Both the position numbers and the translations under genes were made by a program. Shown here piece by piece: positions 25,145-33,341 of a stretch of 43,031 nt of DNA. Within the stretch, counting starts at the first letter, position 1. The number at the start of each line of letters is the position of its first letter. This DNA comes from Anaerovibrio sp. RM50 (lineage in GTDB: Bacteria; Bacillota; Negativicutes; Selenomonadales; Selenomonadaceae), in NCBI RefSeq assembly GCF_000622005.1, contig NZ_JHWV01000018.1, positions 1 through 43,031 on the forward strand. The letters are read 5' to 3'. The notes beneath the pieces were generated by a model. That model saw nothing but the letters and a program-made list of their open reading frames with translations. It made no database searches and was not told the DNA's origin.

Positions 25145-26539
25145 TTAACTATTTTTCATTAGCGCCATGCGTTTCTTCTTTTTTCTTTTCCAGCGGCTGT
25201 GTTCAAACTTGTAAATAACCATTGGAATTATAAGGCTGATAACGCCGAGATAAATGGTCTCCCGCAGCTCCGGCTCCGAGGCCACAATGATAACACTGAT
25301 AATCTGTGCCCAAATGCCGAAATGGGTTACAAATGGAAAAAGCGGCGTCTTATAGCGAAGTCTCTCCACAGAATTTCTTGCCTCGCAGTGCTTGCGGAAA
25401 TTGTACTGGCTCCAGCAGATGGAAATCCAGGCTATGGCGCCAGTAAATCCGGACAATGATAAAAGATATGTGTAGGCCATGTCGCTGGTATCAAAGCTGT
25501 ACAGAAGAATGATCAGCCAGCAGGTGGCAATGGTAACCACCACGGAATTTTGAGGCATACCGTTTTTATTAAGCGTTGACAGCTTCTTTGGGGCCATGCC
25601 GATCTTTGACAGGGAATAAAGGGCACGGCTGGTACCATAGAGCCCCGAATTGGTACAGGACAGGGCTGCAGTCAGCACCACAAAGCTGAAGAAGGCGGCA
25701 AATTTGTCCAAACCGTATTCAGACAAGGCAACTGCAAATACACTTTCCTCAAGACTTGCCTTGTCCCATGGCAAAATGGAAATCAAAACAGAAATCGGAA
25801 TAATATAAAGGGCAATAATACGCCATGTCACGTTTCTTACTGCCAAAGGAATGCTCTCCTCAGGCTTTTCACACTCACCGGCTGCCAGGCCGATGATTTC
25901 AGTGCCCTGGAAATTTACCAGAATAATGGTCATAGTAACAATGATGGCCCAATAACCATTTGGGGTAAAGCCGCCGCTGCCAAGAAGCAGGGAGGTGCCC
26001 AGATAGCCCTGGTCACCAATAACACCTAATATAATAAGTCCACCAACCACTACGAAAGCCATAAGGGCAACAATTTTTATAATTGCCAGCCAAAATTCGC
26101 TTTCGCCAAATTTATCCACCTGAAACAGATTAACAACTGTCACCAGCAGGCAAAACAGGACAGCCCACCAAAGCTGGCTCACCTCCGGCACAAAATTATT
26201 CATTATTATGCCCGCAGCAATCATTTCCGAGGGTACATAGGAAACCCATGTGACCCAATATGTCCAACCTACACCACATGCCCATGTAGGATTAATATAT
26301 TTTCTTGCATAAGTTACAAAAGATCCCGCTATGGGTTCGGCCACCGCCAATTCCGCCAGACAAAGCATGACACACAGTACAATGGCGCCTCCCAGCAAAT
26401 AGGAAACTATTGCAGCCGGTCCCGCTTTTTCCAGAATATAGCCGGTACCAAGGAAATATCCGCTGCCAATTACGCCCCCTAAGGAAATAAGCTGCAAATG
26501 GCGGTTCTTCAATCCCCTTTTCATTCCTTTTTCTTCCAT
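25145..26539 (-). CDS. Amino-acid permease, APC superfamily
   Basis: About 464 residues with 12 membrane segments. The N-terminus MKRGLKNRHLQLISLGGVIG followed by SGYFLGTGY is the signature of the AAT subfamily (GABA, aromatic, proline and lysine permeases), as is FQGTEIIGLAAGECE-PEESIP. Transport is proton-coupled uptake in this group; the substrate cannot be read from sequence. The start is uncertain: ATG codons at 26539 and 26524 and a TTG at 26587 are all in frame and none has ideally spaced ribosome signals; 26539 best matches family length and has GTGAGG just before it. The gene is monocistronic with its own terminator. Confidence 0.88.
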   Translation of the reverse strand: MEEKGMKRGLKNRHLQLISLGGVIGSGYFLGTGYILEKAGPAAIVSYLLGGAIVLCVMLCLAELAVAEPIAGSFVTYARKYINPTWACGVGWTYWVTWVSYVPSEMIAAGIIMNNFVPEVSQLWWAVLFCLLVTVVNLFQVDKFGESEFWLAIIKIVALMAFVVVGGLIILGVIGDQGYLGTSLLLGSGGFTPNGYWAIIVTMTIILVNFQGTEIIGLAAGECEKPEESIPLAVRNVTWRIIALYIIPISVLISILPWDKASLEESVFAVALSEYGLDKFAAFFSFVVLTAALSCTNSGLYGTSRALYSLSKIGMAPKKLSTLNKNGMPQNSVVVTIATCWLIILLYSFDTSDMAYTYLLSLSGFTGAIAWISICWSQYNFRKHCEARNSVERLRYKTPLFPFVTHFGIWAQIISVIIVASEPELRETIYLGVISLIIPMVIYKFEHSRWKRKKKKRMALMKNS

Positions 26540-26635
26540 TGCCTCACTAACACAACCTTTCATCCGTATAATATGCACAGAGTGCAAATATCTCGTTAAC
26601 TATACCACTTTTGAGGATATAATACTATAAAATTA

Positions 26636-26917
26636 TCATTTTTTATGGTCTGACAAATCCCCATTCCCCTGTTTATCATCATTGACCTCATCAATGTAAT
26701 CTTCAGCATCATAGTCAGGGTCATCGTCATCGTAGTCCCCAGGCTCTTCGGAGTCCGGATTACCGCTTCTGCTGTGCTTTTTATTGTAAATAATCATTGC
26801 CACCACAGCCACGGCAATTCCCAGCATGCTGGTTACAGCGGACACATCCTCGGAGGCAAACTCAGAAATAAGCCAAAAAACCAGTACCGCCACAAGACAA
26901 AGTTTTAATATATTCAT
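26636..26917 (-). CDS. Small two-helix membrane protein with acidic tail
   Basis: 93 residues from the ATG at 26917, nine bases after AAAGGA. Two hydrophobic segments (LKLCLVAVLVFWLISEFA near 4-21 and MLGIAVAVVAMIIY near 30-43) are followed by a basic patch (KKHSR) and a ~45-residue tail dominated by Asp, Glu, Pro and Tyr (PGDYDDDDPDYDAEDYIDEV). The tail should be cytoplasmic by the positive-inside rule. No family recognised. A 12-bp palindrome, TGTACATGTACA, lies at 26938-26949 just upstream of the ribosome site. Confidence 0.65.
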   Translation of the reverse strand: MNILKLCLVAVLVFWLISEFASEDVSAVTSMLGIAVAVVAMIIYNKKHSRSGNPDSEEPGDYDDDDPDYDAEDYIDEVNDDKQGNGDLSDHKK

Positions 26918-26937
26918 ATGCATTCGTCCTTTCCCAG

Positions 26938-26949
26938 TGTACATGTACA
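26938..26949. repeat. 12-bp perfect palindrome upstream of the small acidic protein
   Basis: TGTACATGTACA lies between the likely promoter and the ribosome site of the minus-strand gene; a half-copy (TGTAC) recurs ~20 bases upstream. It is a possible operator. Confidence 0.35.
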
Positions 26950-27014
26950 TATTTATTGTAACACTAAACTGTACATTTTACACTTTTTAATCTTATTTTA
27001 ATCTTTCTCTCATC

Positions 27015-27043
27015 TTGATTTAATTTAATTATACTAATATAGT
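27015..27043 (+). promoter_or_regulatory. Promoter of the candidate small RNA
   Basis: TTGATT (27015-27020), a 17-base spacer and TATAGT (27038-27043), predicting a start near 27050. Confidence 0.65.
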
Positions 27044-27049
27044 TCTACA

Positions 27050-27207
27050 TCGTAGGAGGTAATCGAATCTCCTATGGAAGGTGAATCAAGGTTAATGTAA
27101 CAAACAAACCTCTCCAATTGGTTGTTACGTAAGAATTGCCTTGATGTAGATCCCATTATCATTCCTTCTCCGTGAGAAGCCCCTCATCTCCAAGGGGCTT
27201 CTTTTAT
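27050..27207 (+). ncRNA. Candidate stand-alone small RNA (~157 nt)
   Basis: No good coding frame is present, but the segment has its own promoter (27015-27043) and a strong terminator (27176-27207: GAAGCCCC and GGGGCTTC then TTTT). Inside are a 5' hairpin TAGGAG/CTCCTA and a long irregular stem built from ATCAAGG/CCTTGAT and GTAACAA/TTGTTAC around an internal bubble. The long bubble-bearing stem recalls 6S RNA, but no 6S, tmRNA, SRP or RNase P signature could be confirmed. An 8-codon frame (MEGESRLM) starts at ~27073 with a distant GGAGG. A second terminator at 27218-27249 separates it from the chromate-transporter promoter, so it is unlikely to be that gene's leader. Confidence 0.5.
27176..27207 (+). 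terminator. Terminator of the candidate small RNA
   Basis: GAAGCCCC and GGGGCTTC form an 8-bp stem around a ten-base loop, followed by TTTTATT. Confidence 0.85.
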
Positions 27208-27217
27208 TGCTTAAATT

Positions 27218-27249
27218 AATCGGACTGTCCACCCAGATCCGATTTTTTT
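27218..27249 (+). terminator. Second hairpin with T-run before the chromate transporter
   Basis: AATCGGA (27218-27224) pairs with TCCGATT (27238-27244), followed by a T-run. It may be a backup terminator for the small RNA. Confidence 0.6.
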
Positions 27250-27267
27250 ATTTTATATCATATTTTT

Positions 27268-27296
27268 TTGCAATTTCAAATATTATATATTAGAAT
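27268..27296 (+). promoter_or_regulatory. Promoter of the chromate-transporter pair
   Basis: TTGCAA (27268-27273), 17 bases, TAGAAT (27291-27296); the ATG is at 27329. Confidence 0.55.
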
Positions 27297-27328
27297 TGTT
27301 TGATGAATTGTAAATTAAGGAGCCAGTT

Positions 27329-27937
27329 ATGAATAATGAAAACCAGCAGCTGGATGAGGCTGTAAGCAAGCTTAATATAGTGCCCGGCACCCGGCACTTC
27401 TTCTGGGTGCTGTTTAAATCCACATTTCTTATCAGTGCCTTCACTGTAGGGGGCGGCATGGTAATCATACCCCTGCTGAAAAAAAAGTACGTGGATGAAT
27501 ACGGCTGGATTAACGACAAGGATACATTGGATATCACCGCTATCGCCCAGTCCCTGCCCGGTATTATGGCTGTCAATGCCTCAATTATGCTGGGCTATAA
27601 AATGGCGGGATTCATGGGGACCATGGTAACCATATTGGCCACTGTGCTTCCTCCCCTTATAACCATTACCATTATAGCCTTTTTCTATGACCTCTTTGCC
27701 CATAATTACTATGTGCAGATGATTCTCAAGGGCATGCAGTGCGGTGCCACGGCGGTGATTATTGACGTGGGACTTAATCTTGTCGGGAAGCTGTTCAAAA
27801 AGAAGCTTCTCATTCCTATCCTCATTGCCCTGGGAACATTTATTGCATCCCTTTGCTTCAATGTAAATCCAATGTACTGCGTTCTGGTGGATGCAATTAT
27901 AGGACTTATGCTGCTGAGGGACCCAAAATATAACTAA
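27329..27937 (+). CDS. Chromate transporter, first CHR half
   Basis: 202 residues. A CHR-family single-domain protein with about six membrane segments and the conserved FTVGGGMVIIPLLKKKYVDE then GWI near the N-terminus and AIAQSLPGIMAVNASIMLG. It forms a heteromeric pair with the next gene (the short-chain CHR arrangement, where two single domains replace one long ChrA). Known members export chromate or act on sulfate-like anions; the true substrate here may not be chromate. The ATG follows AAGGAG. Confidence 0.87.
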   Translation: MNNENQQLDEAVSKLNIVPGTRHFFWVLFKSTFLISAFTVGGGMVIIPLLKKKYVDEYGWINDKDTLDITAIAQSLPGIMAVNASIMLGYKMAGFMGTMVTILATVLPPLITITIIAFFYDLFAHNYYVQMILKGMQCGATAVIIDVGLNLVGKLFKKKLLIPILIALGTFIASLCFNVNPMYCVLVDAIIGLMLLRDPKYN

Positions 27938-27952
27938 GAAGGAGGCCATAAT

Positions 27953-28516
27953 ATGAATATTCTGCTTTTATTATATTGGGAATTTTGTAAAATCGGCCTT
28001 TTCTGCGTTGGGGGCGGCTATGCCTCCCTGCCATGGATTCAGGCCGCAGTGGTGGATGATTACCACTGGATTACCATGACGGAATTCATAGATATATTTA
28101 CCATTTCCCAGATGACCCCGGGGCCTATTGGCATTAATGCCGCCACCTTTGTGGGCACGAAAATTGCAGGGACACCAGGAGCCATTGTGGCTACACTGGG
28201 CTTTATTACCCCCTCCATTATTCTGTGCCTGCTTATTACCTACCTTATGAAGAAATACGGTGAGCTCAGCGTTATCAAGGGTACCCTGAACGGACTTCGC
28301 CCGGCAGTGGTTGCCCTTATCTGTACGGCAGGCCTCAGCTTTATCTGGCTTTCCGTATGGGATACAGAAACCATTCCCACAAATTTTGCTGACTTTGATA
28401 TTAAAGGCATCATCATTTTATTAATCGCCATGATAGCCGTAAGAAAAAAGGTAAGTGTCATTACCCTTCTCTTTGGCAGCGGCATTGTGGGTCTGGTATT
28501 GGGTTTAATTATTTAA
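27953..28516 (+). CDS. Chromate transporter, second CHR half
   Basis: 187 residues, beginning 15 bases after its partner with GAAGGAGG between them. Signatures are FCVGGGYASLPWIQ and ISQMTPGPIGINAATFVGTK. Together the two proteins would supply the antiparallel halves of a full-length ChrA. The end overlaps the convergent murI stop by about 4 bases, leaving no room for a separate terminator. Confidence 0.87.
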   Translation: MNILLLLYWEFCKIGLFCVGGGYASLPWIQAAVVDDYHWITMTEFIDIFTISQMTPGPIGINAATFVGTKIAGTPGAIVATLGFITPSIILCLLITYLMKKYGELSVIKGTLNGLRPAVVALICTAGLSFIWLSVWDTETIPTNFADFDIKGIIILLIAMIAVRKKVSVITLLFGSGIVGLVLGLII

Positions 28517-29292
28517 TCCAGCTTAATTTTGTAAAGCTTTTTGGAAAGCTCAATCATTTCAGGATCATCAGAGCTGTTGAGCCAGGTTATATTCCCCGGG
28601 GTTGAGGAGTTGCTGATCATATTTATGGAGTGAAGGCGTCTTCTCAGCTGCCTTGCAGTACCCGCCGCACCGTCAAATATCCTGACCTCATTGTTGAAAA
28701 GCTCACTTATAACCTTTCTGACAAAGGGATAATGGGTACACCCCAGCACTACCCCGTCTATCTTTTTCCCCTCCAGCTGACTGAAATACCCCATAAGGAA
28801 TTTTCTCAGCTCGGGGGAATCCAGCTCCCCCCGCTCCACGAACTCTGGAAGCCCGGGAAGGGGCATTTTTATGATTTCAGCCCTGTCCTTCCACGCCTCC
28901 ATCAGAGTGGCAAACTTCTGCTCCCGAAGGGTGGCTTCCGTGGCCAAAACAAGAACCCTGCCACCGGGACAGCTGATAACTGCCGGCTTAAGGGCAGGCT
29001 CAATGGCAATTATGGGCAGCTGGGGATATTTTTCCCTAAGCCGCTTTCCCGCCGCGCTGCTGGCCGTATTGCAGGCAATTACCACGGCCTTTACCCCCAT
29101 ATCCAGCATTTTGTCCACCACATCTGATGTAAGGTGGTATATTTCCTCTGTACTTCTGCTGCCGTAGGGGGCATTTTTTGAATCCCCGTAAAATATATAA
29201 TTTTCATTGGGCATGAGCTTTGTTATTTCCCTGAGGACGCTGATTCCTCCCATGCCCGAATCCATTATTCCTATTGGATTATCCAATGTCAT
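28513..29292 (-). CDS. murI: Glutamate racemase
   Basis: 259 residues from the ATG at 29292 with AAAGG upstream; the frame is open further but without a ribosome site. Catalytic cysteines are Cys74 (VIACNTASS) and Cys185 (VLGCTHYP), with Asp11 in GIMDSGMGG and the FYGDSKNAPYG loop. It supplies D-glutamate for peptidoglycan in the cytoplasm. It is divergent from the recombinase and convergent with the chromate-transporter pair, so it is a single-gene unit. Confidence 0.95.
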   Translation of the reverse strand: MTLDNPIGIMDSGMGGISVLREITKLMPNENYIFYGDSKNAPYGSRSTEEIYHLTSDVVDKMLDMGVKAVVIACNTASSAAGKRLREKYPQLPIIAIEPALKPAVISCPGGRVLVLATEATLREQKFATLMEAWKDRAEIIKMPLPGLPEFVERGELDSPELRKFLMGYFSQLEGKKIDGVVLGCTHYPFVRKVISELFNNEVRIFDGAAGTARQLRRRLHSINMISNSSTPGNITWLNSSDDPEMIELSKKLYKIKLD

Positions 29293-29377
29293 TTTATCAA
29301 GAACCTTTCCATGGATGGTTTTGTTTTTATAATTAATTATTATACACCCATACACCCATCTGATAAAGGCACTGCTA

Positions 29378-29406
29378 TTGATTTACAGAGTCTTCTTGTA
29401 TAAAAT
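29378..29406 (+). promoter_or_regulatory. Promoter of the tyrosine-recombinase operon
   Basis: TTGATT (29378-29383), 17 bases, TAAAAT (29401-29406), just before the ATG at 29425. A small direct repeat (ATACACCC twice) lies upstream near 29342-29357. Confidence 0.5.
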
Positions 29407-29424
29407 ATGAATGGTGAATAGTTT

Positions 29425-30423
29425 ATGAATGTTAGAGATGATTTTCTCCTTTATAAAAATGAAAATATTAACCAAAATGTAATGCTGTCTGCCAAAAGCA
29501 AGCGCAGAATGAGGAAATCCAAGGCTGACAACACCCTGAAATCCTATTCTGCTGACTGGAATGACTTTACGGACTGGTGCGAGGCCCACGAAGTACCGCC
29601 TCTCCCATGCAGTGCCGAAACAATAGTCAACTATATTAATGACCTGGCAGACCACGCCCACGCCAATACGGTGTCAAGGCGCATTACAGCCATCTCAGAA
29701 AACCATATTGCTGCCGGCTTTCACGACAATAATCCCGCCAAGGACGGTATGGTCCGCAACGCCATGCAGGCTATCCGCCGTGAAAAGGGTACCTTCCAGC
29801 ATGGCAAGGCACCTATTCTTATGGAAACCATGTCTTTGCTGGCGGACCTCTTTGATGCAGGGGATTTGGTGTCCATCCGCGACAAGGCCTTGATGTTTCT
29901 CGGTTTTGCAGGGGCTTTTCGTCGTTCTGAGCTTGTAGCCATTCAGCTTAGGGATATTACATTTTCACCACAGGGTATGGTAATTTTTATTCCCCAATCC
30001 AAGGGAGATCAGCTGGGACATGGAAGCCAGGTGGCTATTCCCTACGCTCCTGACCCTCACACCTGTGCCGTTACGGCTGTACAGGACTGGATTGAGGCCG
30101 CAAATATAAAGGACGGCCCTCTGTTCAGGGGCTTCAAACGGAATCTGGATCCCCGTGAAACCCAGCTTTCCGATAAATCCGTGGCACTTATAGTAAAAAA
30201 ATATATGGGTATGCTGGGCATGAATCCTGATGACTTCGCCGGCCACAGCCTGCGCCGTGGCTTTGCCACCTCTGCAGCCCAGCACGATCTGGATGCCCTG
30301 TCCATTATGAGACAGACCAGACATAAATCAGAAAAAATGGTTCACCGCTACATTGAGCAGGGTAATCTTTTCAAGGAGAATCCTCTTAATCGTATGTTTG
30401 GAACCTCACGTAGAAAGGATTAA
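29425..30423 (+). CDS. Tyrosine recombinase / integrase
   Basis: 332 residues. An N-terminal SAM-like core-binding domain (~35-125; NTLKSYSADWNDFTDWCEAH) precedes the catalytic domain. The catalytic set is complete: Arg166 (FRRSEL), Lys193, His274 and Arg277 (HSLRRG), His300 (RHKS) and Tyr309 (HRYIEQG). This makes it an active-looking site-specific recombinase. It resembles the tandem phage-type integrases and not XerC/D, lacking their tight spacing. No excisionase, tRNA or flanking direct repeat was found, so it may be a resident recombinase. It is followed six bases later by a membrane protein gene. Confidence 0.87.
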   Translation: MNVRDDFLLYKNENINQNVMLSAKSKRRMRKSKADNTLKSYSADWNDFTDWCEAHEVPPLPCSAETIVNYINDLADHAHANTVSRRITAISENHIAAGFHDNNPAKDGMVRNAMQAIRREKGTFQHGKAPILMETMSLLADLFDAGDLVSIRDKALMFLGFAGAFRRSELVAIQLRDITFSPQGMVIFIPQSKGDQLGHGSQVAIPYAPDPHTCAVTAVQDWIEAANIKDGPLFRGFKRNLDPRETQLSDKSVALIVKKYMGMLGMNPDDFAGHSLRRGFATSAAQHDLDALSIMRQTRHKSEKMVHRYIEQGNLFKENPLNRMFGTSRRKD

Positions 30424-30429
30424 ATCTTA

Positions 30430-30933
30430 ATGTCTAAATATCCTAGCAGATTATTAATGTGGATAGGTATTTTTTTAATATTACTTGGCGGCTTTGGCTG
30501 GGGCTTTACCTACGTTTTCGATCATCGCCCTGCAGACAACCTTTCCGGCTACTGTGATATTGATTTCCAGACTGGTGTTGACGTAAACGGCAAAATAAAC
30601 ACTGCCAACCTCACCATTCAGGACTACCGCTATTCCAGTGCCAATCTTCTGGCTGCCATGACCATGATTTGCGATGATGAAGTTTTCACCATGGAGGCCT
30701 CTGTCCGTCAGATTCCTCCCAGCTATTCCCTTGCATTTTTTAACGACAAAACAACTTTAAAAAATACAAACAAGCTCTTTGTAGAGTTCCCTCCGGAATC
30801 CTATAATGCCATGCGCAAGGCGGAGGTTATTACCATTCAGTTTGCCTATGACAACGGGGACAAGGTATCCCTGCCCCTCAGTGAGCCGGATATGGAATAC
30901 TGGAAGGATCACTTGAAGGATCAGAAAAAATAA
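30430..30933 (+). CDS. Single-pass membrane protein, recombinase partner
   Basis: 167 residues. One N-terminal membrane segment (~9-30, LMWIGIFLILLGGFGWGF) anchors an extracytoplasmic domain of ~130 residues that appears beta-rich (two cysteines; segments such as CDIDFQTGVDVNGKINTANL and ADNGD-like turns). No family recognised. The ribosome site AAAGGA overlaps the end of the recombinase gene and only six bases separate the two, so they are co-transcribed. A strong terminator follows. Confidence 0.7.
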   Translation: MSKYPSRLLMWIGIFLILLGGFGWGFTYVFDHRPADNLSGYCDIDFQTGVDVNGKINTANLTIQDYRYSSANLLAAMTMICDDEVFTMEASVRQIPPSYSLAFFNDKTTLKNTNKLFVEFPPESYNAMRKAEVITIQFAYDNGDKVSLPLSEPDMEYWKDHLKDQKK

Positions 30934-30986
30934 CTTAAAAACAAAGGAAGCATAAAGGTAAAATAATTTAATTTTTTTGTATACAT

Positions 30987-31026
30987 AAACAACTTGTCAA
31001 AGATTAATAGACAAGTTGTTTTTTTT
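30987..31026 (+). terminator. Strong terminator upstream of uraA
   Basis: AAACAACTTGTC pairs with GACAAGTTGTTT around an 11-base loop, followed by T6. A second small hairpin (GGGTT/AACCC, 31043-31058) with a T-rich tail lies before uraA. No promoter is clear between them, so this element could be an attenuator of uraA. Confidence 0.85.
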
Positions 31027-31094
31027 GTGTTAAAGTCTTATAGGGTTTTTTTGAACCCACTTTTGCTTATTTTTTTAAAGGAGTGTTTTTACTA

Positions 31095-32339
31095 ATGAGT
31101 GAGAATCGCGTAATTCAGGTCCATGAGAGGCCACCTATTACAAAAACTATTCCGCTATCTTTGCAGCATTTATTTGCTATGTTTGGCTCCACCGTATTGG
31201 TGCCAATCCTTTTTAACGTTAATCCGGCAACTGTACTGCTGTTTAACGGTATCGGTACATTGCTTTACCTTATAATTTGTAAGGGCAAAATTCCTGCATA
31301 TTTGGGGTCCAGCTTTGCCTTTATTTCCCCGGTATTTGCCGTATTGTCCCAGTTCAACTACGAGGCAGCCCTGGGCGGCTTCATTGCCGTTGGTATTGTC
31401 TTCGTTATTGTGGGCTTAATTGTTAAAGCAGTGGGAACTTCCTGGATAGACTTCATCTTCCCGCCAGCTACCATGGGCGCCATTGTGGCCGTTATCGGTC
31501 TGGAGCTTATGCCAACTGCGGCTAAGATGGCAGGTCTCACCGAAGAGGTTCCAGATATGAATGCAATTATCGTATCTGTAGCAACTCTGGCCATTACCCT
31601 CTTTGCCCAGATTGTGTTCCGTGGCTTTTTGGGTATTATTCCAATCCTTATTGGTATTATCTGCGGCTACATCATTTCTCTTGCATTTGGTATTGTTGAC
31701 CTTAGCGGCATTGACAAGGCCCCTTGGTTCGCATTGCCTACCTTCTACACCCCAGAGTTCAATCTGACTGCCATTACCATTATTCTTCCGGCGGCACTGG
31801 TTGTAATTGCTGAGCATGTGGGCCATCTTTTCGTAACCAGTAACATTGTGGGCTCCGATCTTACCAAGGATCCTGGTCTTGACCGCTCTATTATCGGTAA
31901 CGGTATCTCCACTATCCTGTCCGGTTTCTTTGGCTCCACCCCTAATACCACCTATGGCGAGAACATCGGTGTATTGGCAATCTCCAAGGTATTTTCCACC
32001 TGGGTTATCGGTGGCGCAGCAATTTTTGCAATTATCCTGTCCTGCTTCGGCAAGCTGGCAGCTGCTATCCAGAGTATTCCTACCCCTGTAATGGGCGGTG
32101 TTTCCATGCTGCTCTTCGGTGTAATTGCCGCTTCCGGTATCCGTGTTCTGGTAGATGCAAAAATCGACTACAACAAGCCAATTAATCTGATGCTTACTGC
32201 CATTGTTCTTGGTATCGGCGTATCCACCGCAAGCATCACCATCGGCTCCACTACTCTGGCAGGCATGTCCCTGGCAACTGTAGTGGCAATCATTCTCAGC
32301 ATCTGCTTCAACGTAATCAAGAAGCTTCGCGGTGAGAAT
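31095..32339 (+). CDS. uraA: Uracil permease, NCS2 family
   Basis: 415 residues. The ATG at 31095 has AAAGGAG ~11 bases upstream. A 14-segment transporter with the NCS2 hallmarks: PLSLQHLFAMFGSTVLVPIL at the N-terminus, AYLGSSFAFISPV, the substrate/proton-site helix with AEHVGHLFVTSNIVG and the PNTTYGENIG motif. It should take up uracil with protons. RluA-type synthase follows three bases after the stop and is translationally coupled. No PyrR-binding leader sequence was recognised. Confidence 0.93.
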
Positions 32340-32344
32340 TAAAA

Positions 32345-33247
32345 ATGAACATAACTTACGAGGTTAAAAATAGTGAAGCCCTGACCCCTGTTTCGGTCAG
32401 GGCTTTTCTTAGAAGCAGCTGCGGCGTATCCCATGGTCTGTGGCGGCGGTTAAAATGGAACGGCACCATTTTGGTGAACGGTGACGCTGTAAAAGCCACC
32501 ATGGCCACTGTTAAGACCGGGGACAGGGTAACCTGCATTTTGGAGGAGGAATCCACCGTTGTTCCTGCAAAAATGCCCTTGGATATCCGCTATGAGGATG
32601 ATTATCTCATTGTTCTCAACAAGCCTGCAGGCATATTGGTTCACCCCACCGGCGGGGACCATGACAACACTTTGGGCAACGGCTTAAAATACTACTATCA
32701 GCAAACGGGACAGAATATTGACTTTCACCCAGTTCACAGACTTGACAGAAATACCACGGGACTGGTTGTGGTGGCCAAGCTCCCCCAATTGCAAAGTGCA
32801 TTAACCCAGCCGGGTACCAATATCAAAAAAATTGCCCCTGTAAAATTCTTTCATCGCAGCTATTTTGCCCTGATAAATGGCATTATGCCCAAAAGAGAAG
32901 GAATTATCGATTTGCCAATTGCCCGCCACCCGAACAGCATTATCCAAAGAATCTGCTCCCCGGAGGGCCAATATTCAGAAACCCATTATGAGACTGTGGC
33001 CGTAAATAATGGCAAGTCCCTAATTAAGCTGGAGCTTAAAACGGGCCGCACCCATCAGATAAGGGTTCACATGTCCTCAATTGGCTTTCCCCTGCTGGGA
33101 GATGATTTATATGGGGGCAATCACGAAATAATCAGCCGTCAGGCCCTACATGCCTATCATCTGGAGGTTTTCAATCCTCTGAACGGTGAAGCCATTTCCA
33201 TATACTCCGATATTCCCCAGGATATGGTGAGGGCTTTTTACAAGTGA
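32345..33247 (+). CDS. RluA-family 23S/tRNA pseudouridine synthase
   Basis: 300 residues. An S4-like RNA-binding domain (~15-75; SVRAFLRSSCGVSHGLWRRL) precedes the catalytic domain, with the catalytic Asp in HPVHRLDRNTTGLVVVAK and downstream KTGRTHQIRVHMSSIGFPLL. RluC/RluD-like enzymes isomerise specific uridines in rRNA, but the target cannot be read from sequence. It is the second gene of the uraA operon, overlapping translationally (GGTGAG at the uraA end acts as ribosome site). A shared terminator at 33284 ends the operon. Confidence 0.9.
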   Translation: MNITYEVKNSEALTPVSVRAFLRSSCGVSHGLWRRLKWNGTILVNGDAVKATMATVKTGDRVTCILEEESTVVPAKMPLDIRYEDDYLIVLNKPAGILVHPTGGDHDNTLGNGLKYYYQQTGQNIDFHPVHRLDRNTTGLVVVAKLPQLQSALTQPGTNIKKIAPVKFFHRSYFALINGIMPKREGIIDLPIARHPNSIIQRICSPEGQYSETHYETVAVNNGKSLIKLELKTGRTHQIRVHMSSIGFPLLGDDLYGGNHEIISRQALHAYHLEVFNPLNGEAISIYSDIPQDMVRAFYK

Positions 33248-33283
33248 TTTAATGAAGAAATAACGCTTTTTTCGCACTAAAAT

Positions 33284-33317
33284 AGGACCAGCCCTTGGGA
33301 CTGGTCCTTCATTTTTT
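33284..33317. terminator. Shared terminator between rluA-like gene and fba
   Basis: AGGACCAG (33284-33291) pairs with CTGGTCCT (33301-33308). The plus-side tail is T-rich (CATTTTTT) and the minus side has ATTTT, so both convergent genes may use it. Confidence 0.8.
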
Positions 33318-33341
33318 AGGTAAAATTTTAAACTATTAATA

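Noticed and set aside
29342-29357. ATACACCC tandem copy as an att site for the recombinase
   Set aside because: Two 8-base copies in tandem are too short and no distant partner repeat was seen.
31021-31094. PyrR-type attenuator or purine riboswitch before uraA
   Set aside because: None of the conserved PyrR-loop or purine-aptamer sequences is present, only simple hairpins.
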